A stretch of DNA of 64,000 nt from DASQGA01 sp963762085 (GTDB taxonomy: Bacteria; Actinomycetota; Thermoleophilia; Gaiellales; Gaiellaceae), in NCBI GenBank assembly GCA_963762085.1, contig CAVXJD010000003.1, positions 116,883-180,882 of the forward strand. Reading direction: 5' to 3'. Below are positions 7,654 through 15,200 of the stretch, one piece after another. Numbering within the stretch: position 1 is the first letter of the stretch; each line of letters begins with the position of its first letter. A program made the position numbers and the translations under genes. The notes under the pieces were generated by a model. The model saw only the letters and a list, made by a program, of their open reading frames with translations, did not search any database and was not told the DNA's origin.

Positions 7654-8924
7654 GGGCCGTCCACTACCTGAATCAGTTCTTCGCGGGGCTCGGCGGCGAG
7701 GAGGCCGCGGGCACCGAGCCGACTCGTCTCGACGGCCCGGTCGGGCCTGGCAAGGGACTTGCCGCGGCCCTCGAGGGGATCGAGATCGTCTCGACTGTCG
7801 CGTGCGGCGACGACTACTTCGGCGAGCACGAGGAAACCGTACTCGGGCAGCTCTTCGAGTTGATCGAGCGTGACCGGCCCGACTTGCTGGTCGCCGGCCC
7901 TGCGTTCGGGTCCGGGCGGTACGGCTATGCCTGCGCTCGTGTCGCGGCCGAAGCGAGCAGGCGTGGGATCCCTGGGCTTGCGGCGATGCACGAGGAGAAT
8001 CCGGGTGTTGCAGCAGCAGCGGGCAAAGTGCTGATCGTCCCCACGGCCGTAAACGTGACAGGCATGCGTGACGCGCTACCGCGGATCGCCTCTCTCGCGA
8101 GCGCGGTGGCGAGCGGCCGCGAGCTGGGCCCACCCGAAGAGGAGGGTTACCTCCCGCGGGGGCTCCGACGAAACCGGCACCACGGTGCGACGGGCGCCGA
8201 GCGAGCTGTGGACCTCCTCCTCGCGAAGCTGAACGGCGAGACGCGCTCCGAGGTCGGAGGGGCGTTCGACCTGGTCGATCCCCCGGCACGCGTGGGCGAT
8301 CTCTCGCAGGCTCTCATCGCCCTGGTGACCGAAGCGGGGTGTGTTCCTCAGGGAAATCCTGATCGGTTGCCAAGTGTGCGCGCCCAGGCGTGGCTGCGAT
8401 ATTCGCTCGCCGGCGAGACGCGACTCGAGGCTGGTGAGTACGAGAGCGTGCACGGCGGCTTCGACGTCGCCCGAGCGAACGAGGATCCGAACAGGCTCGT
8501 TCCGCTCGACACGGTGAGCGGCCTCGTCGACGAGGGCCGGATCGGCCGGCTGCATGAGTTCTTCTACACGACGACCGGGAATGGCACCCCCGTTTCAATC
8601 TCGACCGGATTCGGCCGTGAAATCGCGCGAGAGTTGCGTGACGCCGGCGTTGAAGCCGTTCTCCTGTCGGGGACCTGAGGGACGGGCACGCGCTGCGGGG
8701 CAGTGCTCGCGAAGGAGATCGAACGGGAGGGGATACCGACAGTGTTCGTGACCTCCCTGCCGACGATCTCGACGATGATCGGCGTCAACCGAACCCTTCG
8801 CGGCCCCGCGATCACTCATCCGTTCGGTCTCGACGAGGAGGAGCGACGCCAGATCGTCGAGCGAGCGCTCGAGATGCTCGAGACAGACGTCGAGCCGACC
8901 ACGGTCTGGGAGGTTGCTTCGTGA
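7647..8924 (+). CDS. grdB: GrdB-like selenoprotein (component B, UGA at codon 344 read as Sec)
   Basis: Reading through the in-frame TGA at 8676-8678 gives a 425-aa protein collinear with the component B selenoprotein (GrdB/GrdF/GrdH). The N-terminus VHYLNQFFAGLGGEE is diagnostic, and the part after TGA (GTGTRCGAVLAKEIEREG) matches the residues that follow Sec in GrdB. In the glycine reductase complex this subunit takes the substrate and transfers a carboxymethyl group to the Sec of GrdA. Canonical GrdB has UGTCTRC; this one has UGTGTRC, so Cys347 is replaced by Gly while Cys350 is kept. A hairpin with a G-rich loop lies about 18 nt after the UGA. Without Sec insertion the protein would lose its last 82 residues, including the active site. 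Confidence 0.92.
8676..8706 (+). promoter_or_regulatory. Bacterial SECIS-like element of grdB
   Basis: UGA at 8676-8678 is followed by a 6-bp stem GCGCTG/CAGTGC (8690-8695 and 8701-8706, one G-U pair) with loop CGGGG. Bacterial SECIS hairpins lie inside the reading frame directly downstream of the UGA and carry a G in the apical loop for SelB. Spacing and loop fit this. Confidence 0.65.
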
Positions 8925-9079
8925 GGATCAAGGGACTGAGGGTCGTTGTTCTTGACGCGCGTGTATCTCGGGTCCCGACCCGCCCCCCTGCTCACGCGCA
9001 AGCGTACTGCCCGAAAGCACTCGCGTGGCACACCGACTGTGCCACTGGCGTCACGAAAGTTGAGCCGCGAATCACGTGA
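8921..9079 (+). CDS. Small ORF (52 aa) coupled between grdB and grdC
   Basis: GTG at 8921 overlaps the grdB stop (GTGA), and its own TGA at 9077-9079 overlaps the grdC GTG at 9076 in the same way, so it fills the whole 151-nt gap exactly. The protein begins MRIKGLRVVVLDARV and contains two cysteines (Cys30 and Cys40) and two histidines. I recognise no family. A stop-free run of 52 codons is not rare at this GC content, so the evidence is the exact double 4-nt overlap. It could be a redox or assembly factor, or only a by-product of an evolving intergenic region. Confidence 0.5.
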   Translation: MRIKGLRVVVLDARVSRVPTRPPAHAQAYCPKALAWHTDCATGVTKVEPRIT

Positions 9080-10407
9080 GTGGCGCCGCAATTCACGGGT
9101 GCTCGCTCGTGCTCGCCCACGCCCCTGACCTCGTGCAGCACGGGTCGAAGCCGGCGCGCGAGATCGCGGCGACGCAGGACGGCTTGCTAGCTCGAATCAA
9201 CGTGGCCCTCCGCACGTACGACGAGGCCCTCGCCTACGCGCCGAACCAGGCGTTCGTCGGAAACCTCCGCCCCGAGGAGCTCTGGGAGGTCGAACGGCCT
9301 CGCTGGCGTCACCCCGTCAAGCCGAGCCGGAAGGGCCCGTACGGCGTCATCGTCGGCGAGGAAGAGCTCTACCGACGCATGGCCGAGGCGGACGTGTTCC
9401 AGCTCTTTCGCCTGAACGGCGAGGAGGCGGGAGACGGGGCTCTGCCGCTCGCGCTGCGCGGCCGGCTCGCCGGCTCGATGCTTCGCGCCCACGAGCTCGA
9501 CGAGAGCCTCTCGGCCAGCGTGCTGCTCGAGAATCTCGCCTGCAAGACGACCGGGGCTCTAGCCCTCGAGCACCTCCTGAGCCAGACCGGCTTCCCTGCC
9601 GAAGAGGTCGACTATGCGCTCGGCTGCGGTGAGGAAGCTGTCGGGGATCGTTACCAGCGCGGTGGCGGAAACCTCGGGAAGGCGATCGCGGAGCAGGCCG
9701 GGTGCACGAATGCGTCCGGCGCAGACGTCAAGGCGTTCTGCGCGGGGCCGGTTCACGCAATCGTCGTTGCCGCATCGCTCGTCTCGGCGGGAGTCTTCAG
9801 CCACGTCGCCGTGGTCGCAGGCGGTTCGCTCGCGAAGCTCGGAATGAAGTTCTCGGGCGCCCTGAAGCATGACGTCCCGGTCCTCGAGGACGTTCTTGCT
9901 GGGCTTGCAATCCTGGTCGGCCCGCCAGGGGGCGGCGCTCCCGTCGTTCGGCTCGATGCCGTGGGGCGTCACAGAATCGGCTCCGGTTCGGCTCAGCAGG
10001 CCGTCCTCGAAGATCTCGTCGTCGAGCCTCTGAGTCGGCTGCGCCGCGGCATACTCGACGTCGACCGCTACGCAACGGAGCTCCACGACCCGGAGATCAC
10101 TGAGCCGGCCGGCGCCGGGAACGTCCCGAGCCGGAACTACAAGCTGATCGGAGCGCTTGCGGTCAAGCGCGGGGAGCTTCCGCGAGACGAGCTCGACGGC
10201 TTCGAACGCCTGCGCGGGCTCCCCGGATACTCGCCGACCCAGGGACACGTCGCTTCTGCGGTCCCGTACCTCCCGCATGCGCTGAAGGCACTCCGAGCGG
10301 GTGATCTCGGCTCTGCGATGCTGGTCGCGAAGGGCTCGTTGTTCCTCGGTCGCATGACCGAGCTGGCTGACGGGATGTCCGTTCTGCTCGAACCCGGAAA
10401 GGAGTGA
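9076..10407 (+). CDS. grdC: Glycine reductase component C beta subunit (GrdC-like, FabH fold)
   Basis: A 443-aa protein starting at GTG 9076 that matches GrdC along its length. Diagnostic stretches are ENLACKTTG, QRGGGNLGKAIAEQAG, DVKAFCAGPVHAI and SPTQGHVASAVPYL. In clostridia GrdC with GrdD forms component C, which receives the carboxymethyl selenoether of GrdA and releases acetyl phosphate through a cysteine thioester. The ketoacyl-synthase-like Cys of AFCAGP is present. It is shorter than the roughly 510 aa of clostridial GrdC, with the insertion before the DVNLSA-like block reduced. No grdD follows, so either the partner lies elsewhere or this protein works alone. The start overlaps the small upstream ORF. 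Confidence 0.9.
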   Translation: MSGAAIHGCSLVLAHAPDLVQHGSKPAREIAATQDGLLARINVALRTYDEALAYAPNQAFVGNLRPEELWEVERPRWRHPVKPSRKGPYGVIVGEEELYRRMAEADVFQLFRLNGEEAGDGALPLALRGRLAGSMLRAHELDESLSASVLLENLACKTTGALALEHLLSQTGFPAEEVDYALGCGEEAVGDRYQRGGGNLGKAIAEQAGCTNASGADVKAFCAGPVHAIVVAASLVSAGVFSHVAVVAGGSLAKLGMKFSGALKHDVPVLEDVLAGLAILVGPPGGGAPVVRLDAVGRHRIGSGSAQQAVLEDLVVEPLSRLRRGILDVDRYATELHDPEITEPAGAGNVPSRNYKLIGALAVKRGELPRDELDGFERLRGLPGYSPTQGHVASAVPYLPHALKALRAGDLGSAMLVAKGSLFLGRMTELADGMSVLLEPGKE

Positions 10408-10410
10408 TCG

Positions 10411-10737
10411 ATGGTCGAAGCAACGCCGGAGACGTTCAAGGATCTGACACGGGAGGGAAGCGTCCTCGTCGACTTCTGGGGGCCGCGTTGTCAGCCGTGT
10501 CTGCAGATGATGCCGACCGTGGAGAAGCTCGAGCAGGAATCGGCGGGCGCCGTCAAGGTGGTGAAGGTGAACGCGACCGAGAATCGAGACGTATGTCGCG
10601 AGCTCCGCGTTTTCGGCCTGCCGACGTACGTTCTTCTGCGCGACGGCGAGGAACTCGAGCGCCTCTCGGGGGACGTGTCCAAGGAGGACATCGAGAAGGC
10701 GTTCGCAACGCTCGGGAACGGAGGTGAGGCAGCATGA
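10411..10737 (+). CDS. trxA: Thioredoxin of the grd-like operon
   Basis: A 108-aa thioredoxin-fold protein with redox pair Cys27 and Cys30 in WGPRCQPC, unlike the usual WCGPC. Variant active sites of this sort are known for thioredoxins of grd operons, which reduce the selenoprotein after each turnover. The cis-proline loop (FGLPTYVLL) is present. It starts 3 nt after grdC and its stop overlaps the ATG of grdA (ATGA). No thioredoxin reductase gene is nearby. Confidence 0.9.
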   Translation: MVEATPETFKDLTREGSVLVDFWGPRCQPCLQMMPTVEKLEQESAGAVKVVKVNATENRDVCRELRVFGLPTYVLLRDGEELERLSGDVSKEDIEKAFATLGNGGEAA

Positions 10738-11198
10738 AGCTCGAGGGAAAGAAAGTGATCGCGCTGGGTGAGCGGGACGGTGTCCCGGGCCCGGCCATCG
10801 CCGATGCAGTCAGGTCGGCCGGCGCTGAGGTCGTCTTCGTCGAGACGGAGTGCTTCGTCTGAACGGCGGCAGGCGCCATGGACCCCGAGAACCAGGACCG
10901 CATCAAGAGCCTGGTCGACGAGCACGGGGCCGACGACCTGGTGGTGGTGCTCGGAGCCGCTGACCTCGAGTCGCTCGAAGTCACGGCCGAGACGGTCACT
11001 GTCGGAGATCCGGCCTACGTGGGTCCGCTGGCAGGAGTTCAGTTGGGACTCCCCGTTGTTCACATCCTCGAAGAGGACATCAAGGATCAGATCGACCCTC
11101 AGGTCTACGAGGATCAGGTCGGGCTGCTCGAGATGACGCTCGACGTCGAGCAGGTGCGTGAGGCGGTGAAGAGCTTCCCGGGCCGGGACGGCGCCTGA
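10734..11198 (+). CDS. grdA: GrdA selenoprotein (protein PA; UGA at codon 43 read as Sec)
   Basis: Reading the TGA at 10860-10862 as Sec gives a 154-aa protein, close to the about 157 aa of clostridial GrdA. The redox motif CFVU (Cys40, Sec43) is followed by TAAGAMDPENQDR, nearly identical to the signature of the family (UTAAGAMDLENQ). The N-terminus KLEGKKVIALGERDGVPGPAI and the C-terminal DDLVVVLGAADLES also fit. In the complex the Sec carries the carboxymethyl group from component B to component C, releasing the product through a mixed selenide-sulfide reduced by thioredoxin. A gene finder reading TGA as stop would split it into a 42-aa fragment and a 106-aa ORF. It is the last gene of the operon. 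Confidence 0.95.
10860..10877 (+). promoter_or_regulatory. Possible SECIS hairpin of grdA
   Basis: GGCG-GCAGG-CGCC forms a 4-bp GC stem with a 5-nt loop starting two nt after the UGA. This is nearer to the UGA than usual, so the true SECIS may involve bases further on. Confidence 0.35.
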
Positions 11199-11213
11199 GC
11201 CGCCCAGCCAGGT

Positions 11214-11954
11214 TCAAGCATGCTCCTCCTCCGCCAGGAAGCGGAGTACGTACACGGCGAAGATCCCGAAGAAGACGATCGCCTCGCTCGCGGCCATGAT
11301 TACTCCGGCGATCTGCTGGTCAGTGAGCGGGCCAAGCCCCCATAGCCGTGGAGCCGACTCGTAGAACGAGTAGATAGGACTTGGAAGCAGGGCGAGCAGA
11401 AGGCCGACCGGACTGTTCAGCAAGAACGCGGCGAAGAGATAGGCAGCTTTGGCGCCGTTCGGAAGGTCGTGTGGCCGCGACTGGAACACCGGCCACCAAA
11501 GACAGCAGCCGGCCAGGAAGTACGTCAGGTGCTCGAGCCGAAGAAGTGGGGGGTTGATGAGGGCGGCCTCGTACGGCCCCGGCACGTGCCACACCGCGTA
11601 GGTCAGCACCCAGAGGGGCAACGCCACGAACGGCCGCGTGAGCAGGCGCACAGGGGCCGAAGCGCCGAGCCTGCTCGCGAGCGCGGGGCTCAGCCCGAGG
11701 ACGGTGAGCGCCGGCGCCCATTCGGCCAGCACGACGTTCTGGAGGAGATGTGCGGAAAGCAGGTAGTGGGTCGCGATCGTCCCGAGAGGAGTCACCAGGA
11801 CGGCGAGTGCCAGCACCATGGCGGCGCCGAACGAGACTGCGCGCCAGCGGGTCGTCCCGAGCCGCGTCGAGGCGACGCCATAGGCAGCAGAGAGGAGACA
11901 CACCGCGGCGACCTCGTCCCAGGCCGGGTCCCAGCTCGTGGCCGAGGGCTCCAC
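11214..11954 (-). CDS. ctaG: Cytochrome c oxidase assembly protein, caa3_CtaG family
   Basis: A 246-aa polytopic membrane protein with about seven hydrophobic segments. Typical caa3_CtaG features are HYLLSAHLLQNVVLAEWAPALTVLGLS, the WHVPGPYEAAL stretch, the LEHLTYFLAGCCLWWPV stretch and the C-terminal LTDQQIAGVIM helix. The family supports copper-dependent assembly of cytochrome c oxidase, mainly in Gram-positive bacteria. Its presence suggests aerobic respiration, in contrast with the strict anaerobes that usually carry grd genes. It is convergent with grdA with 15 bp between them. Confidence 0.88.
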   Translation of the reverse strand: MEPSATSWDPAWDEVAAVCLLSAAYGVASTRLGTTRWRAVSFGAAMVLALAVLVTPLGTIATHYLLSAHLLQNVVLAEWAPALTVLGLSPALASRLGASAPVRLLTRPFVALPLWVLTYAVWHVPGPYEAALINPPLLRLEHLTYFLAGCCLWWPVFQSRPHDLPNGAKAAYLFAAFLLNSPVGLLLALLPSPIYSFYESAPRLWGLGPLTDQQIAGVIMAASEAIVFFGIFAVYVLRFLAEEEHA

Positions 11955-12036
11955 GCGGCAACCGTAGTGCAGGCGCGCCAGGAGCGAGCCGAGACCCCGA
12001 GAACCCGTGCGGTAGGATGAGCACGCCCCAGGGCAC

Positions 12037-12110
12037 GCGGGAGTAGCTCAGTTGGCTAGAGCGTCAGCCTTCCAAGCTGAGGGTCGCGGGTTCGAGTCCC
12101 GTCTCCCGCT
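12037..12110 (+). tRNA. tRNA-Gly (anticodon TCC)
   Basis: Acceptor stem GCGGGAG/CTCCCGC, D arm AGCTCAGTTGGCTAGAGC, anticodon TCC in CTTCCAA, T arm GGGTTCGAGTCCC. A TAGGAT -10-like box lies at 12013-12018. There is no encoded CCA. Confidence 0.97.
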
Positions 12111-12121
12111 TTGACGATCGC

Positions 12122-12538
12122 ATGGCGTATAGCTCGGCCTCGATAGAAGAGCTCGGTGGCGGCGTCTTCCGCAAAGTTCGCCGCGCGCTGGGCGTGACGG
12201 CCTTCGGCGTCAACGCCATGGTGCTGCCACCGGGCACCGAGTGGTTCGAGCATTACCACGAGCACCAGGACGAGCTCTACTTCGTCCACGCCGGCAAGGC
12301 TGGATTCGAGGTCGACGGTGAGCGTTTCGAGCTCGGGCCAGGAGGTCTCGTCCACGTGGAGTCGACGACCCCGAGACGCTTCTGGAACGCGGGCGACGGA
12401 GACTTGGTCCTGCTGCTGGTTGGCGGGAAGGACGGCTACGTCGAGCGGGACGGGAAGATGGTCGATCCTGCGGACGTGGATCGACGCCGCGCCTTCAGCG
12501 CGGGAGACGTCGGCGTGATCCGGGCGCGACCTCGCTAG
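12122..12538 (+). CDS. Cupin-domain protein
   Basis: A 138-aa single-cupin protein. The first cupin motif is visible as HYHEHQDELYFV (metal-binding His and Glu ligands), then GKAGFEVDGERFELGPGGLVHVE, and the second motif is weak (PRRFWN in place of a His-containing motif). Such small cupins act as metal-dependent isomerases, dioxygenases or ligand-binding proteins; the substrate is not known. It starts 11 bp after the tRNA-Gly gene and converges with the following small gene with a 4-nt overlap. Confidence 0.82.
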   Translation: MAYSSASIEELGGGVFRKVRRALGVTAFGVNAMVLPPGTEWFEHYHEHQDELYFVHAGKAGFEVDGERFELGPGGLVHVESTTPRRFWNAGDGDLVLLLVGGKDGYVERDGKMVDPADVDRRRAFSAGDVGVIRARPR

Positions 12539-12759
12539 TGGACGATGTCCGCACGCACGCCAGGGTGGAGTGAGCACCACTCGCGGAGCGTTTGGACGAT
12601 GGTGAGTCTGTCCGCAGCTTCGTCGACCTGATCGCTCAGCGGACGCACGAGTCGCACTTCGACCGTGTCCGGGGCTAGGCGATGGCTCGCCACGTCGAGC
12701 CGCTCGAGGAACGCCACCAGGTCAGGGAGGAGCCGAATTTCGTTGATCTGGATCTTCAT
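12535..12759 (-). CDS. Small hypothetical protein (74 aa)
   Basis: The start ATG at 12757-12759 is preceded by AAAGGAT at a good distance, so the longer upstream frame is not used. The protein (MKIQINEIRLLPDLVAFLERL at the start) is acidic, mixed alpha/beta and ends in a Cys-containing segment (REWCSLHPG). No family is recognised. It converges with the cupin gene. Confidence 0.65.
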   Translation of the reverse strand: MKIQINEIRLLPDLVAFLERLDVASHRLAPDTVEVRLVRPLSDQVDEAADRLTIVQTLREWCSLHPGVRADIVH

Positions 12760-12910
12760 GTCGATCCTTTCGGTCGGCCGTGCCGAAAACGTTAGGCCTG
12801 CACGGGCCGAATCCTCCAGTTTCGGTAGGACGTGCACATGGCAGATGCGTCCTGCGGTCGAGCATCCCTCTGCTGACTTTGGCGTCCGGCCTGGCCTGGA
12901 CACTACGAGG

Positions 12911-14014
12911 ATGGCCGCGCCTGAAGAGCGGGTCGTCTCGTTTCGCCCACGGACGATCCTGGTCGTTCTCGGGGTCACGCTGCTCGTCTTCGTAGTACTG
13001 GCACTCGTCTACTTCGCCTTCCGGGTGATCACGTGGATCCTCATCGCCGCCTTCCTTGCAGCGGCGCTCAACCCCGCAGTCGAGTTCTTCGAGCGGCGAG
13101 GGGTGGGGCGGGGGTTGTCGTCGGGGATCGTCTTCCTGGCGGCTCTCCTCTCGATTATCGGGCTCGGCTTCCTCCTCATTCCGCCGCTCGTCGACCAGGT
13201 GCGAGAGTTAATCGATGCTCTGCCTGGAATCGTCGCCGACCTGACAGCGGGTCGGGGTCCCTTCGGTTTTCTCGAGCGTGACTATCAGGTAGTCGAGCGG
13301 CTCCAGGAGGCGATCGACAAGGCGGGCACGGGTGGGGTCACGGGTCTGACGGGCTCGGCTGTCGAGATCCTGACGCGCATCGTGACCGGAGTGGTCGGAG
13401 CCCTGACGATCGCCTTCCTGACCTTCTTCATGCTCCTCGAAGGGCCTCGCACCGTAGATCACTTCATGGGGCTCCTCCCGGAGCGCGTGCGCCCTCGCTG
13501 GGAACGGGTCAGTGGCAACGTCTACCGGACGATCGGCGGCTACGTCTCCGGGAACCTCCTGATCAGCCTCATCGCCGGCGTCACAGTCACGATCGTTCTC
13601 CTGGCGGCGGGCTCGAGCTATGCAATCGCCCTCGGGCTCGTGGTCGCAGTTCTCGACCTGATACCCCTAGCCGGCGCGACGCTTGCTGCGGTGGTCGTGT
13701 CAGCGGTGATCTTCGTGGAGCAGGGAATCGTTCGCGGCGTCATCGTGGTGATCTTCTTCGTCGTCTACCAGCAGCTCGAAAATCACATACTTCAGCCCAT
13801 CATCTACGGGCGGACCGTTCAGCTCTCGCCGCTCGCCGTCCTCGTGGCGGTGTTGATCGGTGCGGAGCTCGCCGGCGTCCTCGGAGCCCTGCTGGCGATT
13901 CCGGTTGCCGGCTCGGTCCAGGCGATCGTCAGGGAGCTCCTGCTCGCACACAGGGAGAGGCTGATCGAGACGCCGCCGGGCGCTGCGCTCCCTGCTCCGA
14001 ACGACTCGAGCTAG
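12911..14014 (+). CDS. AI-2E family transporter (UPF0118 permease)
   Basis: A 367-aa membrane protein starting at ATG 12911; the upstream extension has no membrane character. It shows the typical plan: two or three N-terminal helices (AALNPAVEFFERRGVGRG after helix two), an extracytoplasmic segment, then a C-terminal bundle with the conserved QQLENHILQPIIYG motif. Members export autoinducer-2 or exchange Na+ and H+; the substrate here is not determined. It stands alone and converges with the RTX-repeat gene, overlapping it by 4 nt. Confidence 0.9.
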   Translation: MAAPEERVVSFRPRTILVVLGVTLLVFVVLALVYFAFRVITWILIAAFLAAALNPAVEFFERRGVGRGLSSGIVFLAALLSIIGLGFLLIPPLVDQVRELIDALPGIVADLTAGRGPFGFLERDYQVVERLQEAIDKAGTGGVTGLTGSAVEILTRIVTGVVGALTIAFLTFFMLLEGPRTVDHFMGLLPERVRPRWERVSGNVYRTIGGYVSGNLLISLIAGVTVTIVLLAAGSSYAIALGLVVAVLDLIPLAGATLAAVVVSAVIFVEQGIVRGVIVVIFFVVYQQLENHILQPIIYGRTVQLSPLAVLVAVLIGAELAGVLGALLAIPVAGSVQAIVRELLLAHRERLIETPPGAALPAPNDSS

Positions 14015-14382
14015 TCGAACGACTCGACGCCGGAGACCCGGTCGAGCAAGCGGTCGTGCCGCGGCAGGCGGTCGAAGCCGAGTCCGCCGTTGACGTGATC
14101 GTGCGTCCCGTCGTAGCTCTGGAGCATGTCGTTCCCGGCGCCTCCGAGGAGGACGTCCTGGCCCGCGTCACCCTGAATCACGTCTGCCCCGCCTCCACCC
14201 CGAATGATGTCCGCACCGGAGTTCCCGGCCAAGATATCCGCTCCTCCGAGGCCGCAGATCACGTCGGCTCTAGCCGTGCCTCGGATCATGTCCGGCCCTG
14301 CGGTACCAACGATCGTGCAGGGCTTCGACCAGACACCCGCGGGCGTATGGCCCTGGGCGACGACAGGGATGGCCGCGACCAC
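14011..14382 (-). CDS. Secreted RTX-type calcium-binding repeat protein
   Basis: A small secreted protein with about five hemolysin-type nonapeptide repeats of the GGxGxDxxx kind (for example GGADILAGN, GGADVIQGD, GGAGNDMLQ) that form a calcium-bound parallel beta-roll. The GTG at 14382 is the first canonical start, but the frame runs on upstream and encodes a clear signal-peptide core (SLRFLLAGLTFIATALVV). There, GGGAGG sits 5 nt before an ATC codon at 14431-14433, so the true start may be this ATC or an ATG lost to a base error. The function of such stand-alone beta-rolls is unknown. Confidence 0.78.
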   Translation of the reverse strand: MVAAIPVVAQGHTPAGVWSKPCTIVGTAGPDMIRGTARADVICGLGGADILAGNSGADIIRGGGGADVIQGDAGQDVLLGGAGNDMLQSYDGTHDHVNGGLGFDRLPRHDRLLDRVSGVESFD

Positions 14383-14559
14383 GAGCGCGGTTGCGATGAA
14401 GGTGAGCCCGGCGAGCAGAAATCGGAGTGAGATGGTGGCCTCCCGAAAGCGCGACTTGCCGCAGCTGTCTCTCTCATCGTGGATCGCCTGCGCTCCGCCG
14501 GAAATCCCCCGAACGGGTGCGGCGTGTTTGCGGGCATCCCGGAGGGGAAGGAGGACGCC

Positions 14560-14664
14560 ATGTGGATCCGGCGCCTCGTGCTCATGTGGCTCGCCAAGCG
14601 GGCCTGGCGGCTCGTCCAGCGCACGCGTGCCCGCCGCGCGGCACGCACCGGCGCGAATTCGTAA
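14560..14664 (+). CDS. Small basic amphipathic protein (34 aa)
   Basis: ATG 14560 is preceded by AAGGAGG at ideal spacing, one of the strongest ribosome binding sites in the window. The peptide begins MWIRRLVLMWLAKRAWRL and continues with an Arg-rich tail, so it is hydrophobic on one face and highly basic. It could bind membrane or nucleic acid. No family is recognised. Confidence 0.55.
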   Translation: MWIRRLVLMWLAKRAWRLVQRTRARRAARTGANS

Positions 14665-14720
14665 CCGAACCCGCTGTCTCGACTCGGACCGGTCTTTAGA
14701 GCCGCCGTGCCGTCAATGTC

Positions 14721-14888
14721 CTAGTCCTCTGCGTCCTCCAGGAGCACATCGACAATCTTGCCGCCCTTCCCCGGATCGAGAGCTTGCTTCACCTGCTGGG
14801 CAAGCGGGGCTTCCATGGCGGGGAGCTTGTGACGTTGCTGAGGGCTCTTCTCGATGATCAGGACGACCTGTTTCCTCTGCTGTGGCAT
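14721..14888 (-). CDS. Small hypothetical protein (55 aa)
   Basis: ATG at 14886-14888 follows GGAGGT with a 4-nt spacer. The protein starts MPQQRKQVVLIIEKSPQQR and ends in an acidic tail (VDVLLEDAED). It has no membrane segment and no family that I recognise. The strong ribosome binding site supports it as a real gene. Confidence 0.6.
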   Translation of the reverse strand: MPQQRKQVVLIIEKSPQQRHKLPAMEAPLAQQVKQALDPGKGGKIVDVLLEDAED

Positions 14889-14978
14889 GCATACCTCCGG
14901 TTGTCCGCGCGAGGCTAACCCGCCGCCCTGGCGAAAACAAGACAATGGCCGTTGAGCAGGCTCGAGGCCGCCGAGCAA

Positions 14979-15051
14979 CGCGCCTGGCAGGATTCGAACC
15001 TGCGACCCGCGGATTAGAAGTCCGCTGCTCTGTCCTCTGAGCTACAGGCGC
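14979..15051 (-). tRNA. tRNA-Arg (anticodon TCT)
   Basis: On the minus strand: acceptor GCGCCTG/CAGGCGC, anticodon loop CTTCTAA giving TCT, T arm CAGGTTCGAATCCTG, discriminator G. Confidence 0.96.
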
Positions 15052-15101
15052 CCGGGCGGAACCTAGCACTCTGCCTGATCATCTAGGATTGCTCCCGGCG
15101 C

Positions 15102-15175
15102 GGTGGTCGTAGCTCAGTTGGTAGAGCCCCGGGTTGTGGTCCCGGCTGTCGCGGGTTCGAGTCCCGTCGGCCACC
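15102..15175 (+). tRNA. tRNA-His (anticodon GTG)
   Basis: Extended 8-bp acceptor with the His-specific extra G at -1 opposite C73 (GGTGGTCG/CGGCCACC), anticodon loop TTGTGGT giving GTG, T arm GGGTTCGAGTCCC. A TAGGAT -10-like box lies at about 15084-15089. Confidence 0.96.
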
Positions 15176-15200
15176 CTCGCAGTACGGCCGAGTCGGGTCC

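Noticed and set aside
10860..10862. grdA TGA as a true stop giving a 42-aa protein and a separate 106-aa ORF
   Set aside because: The motif on both sides of the TGA is the known Sec motif of GrdA, so reading it as a stop is wrong.
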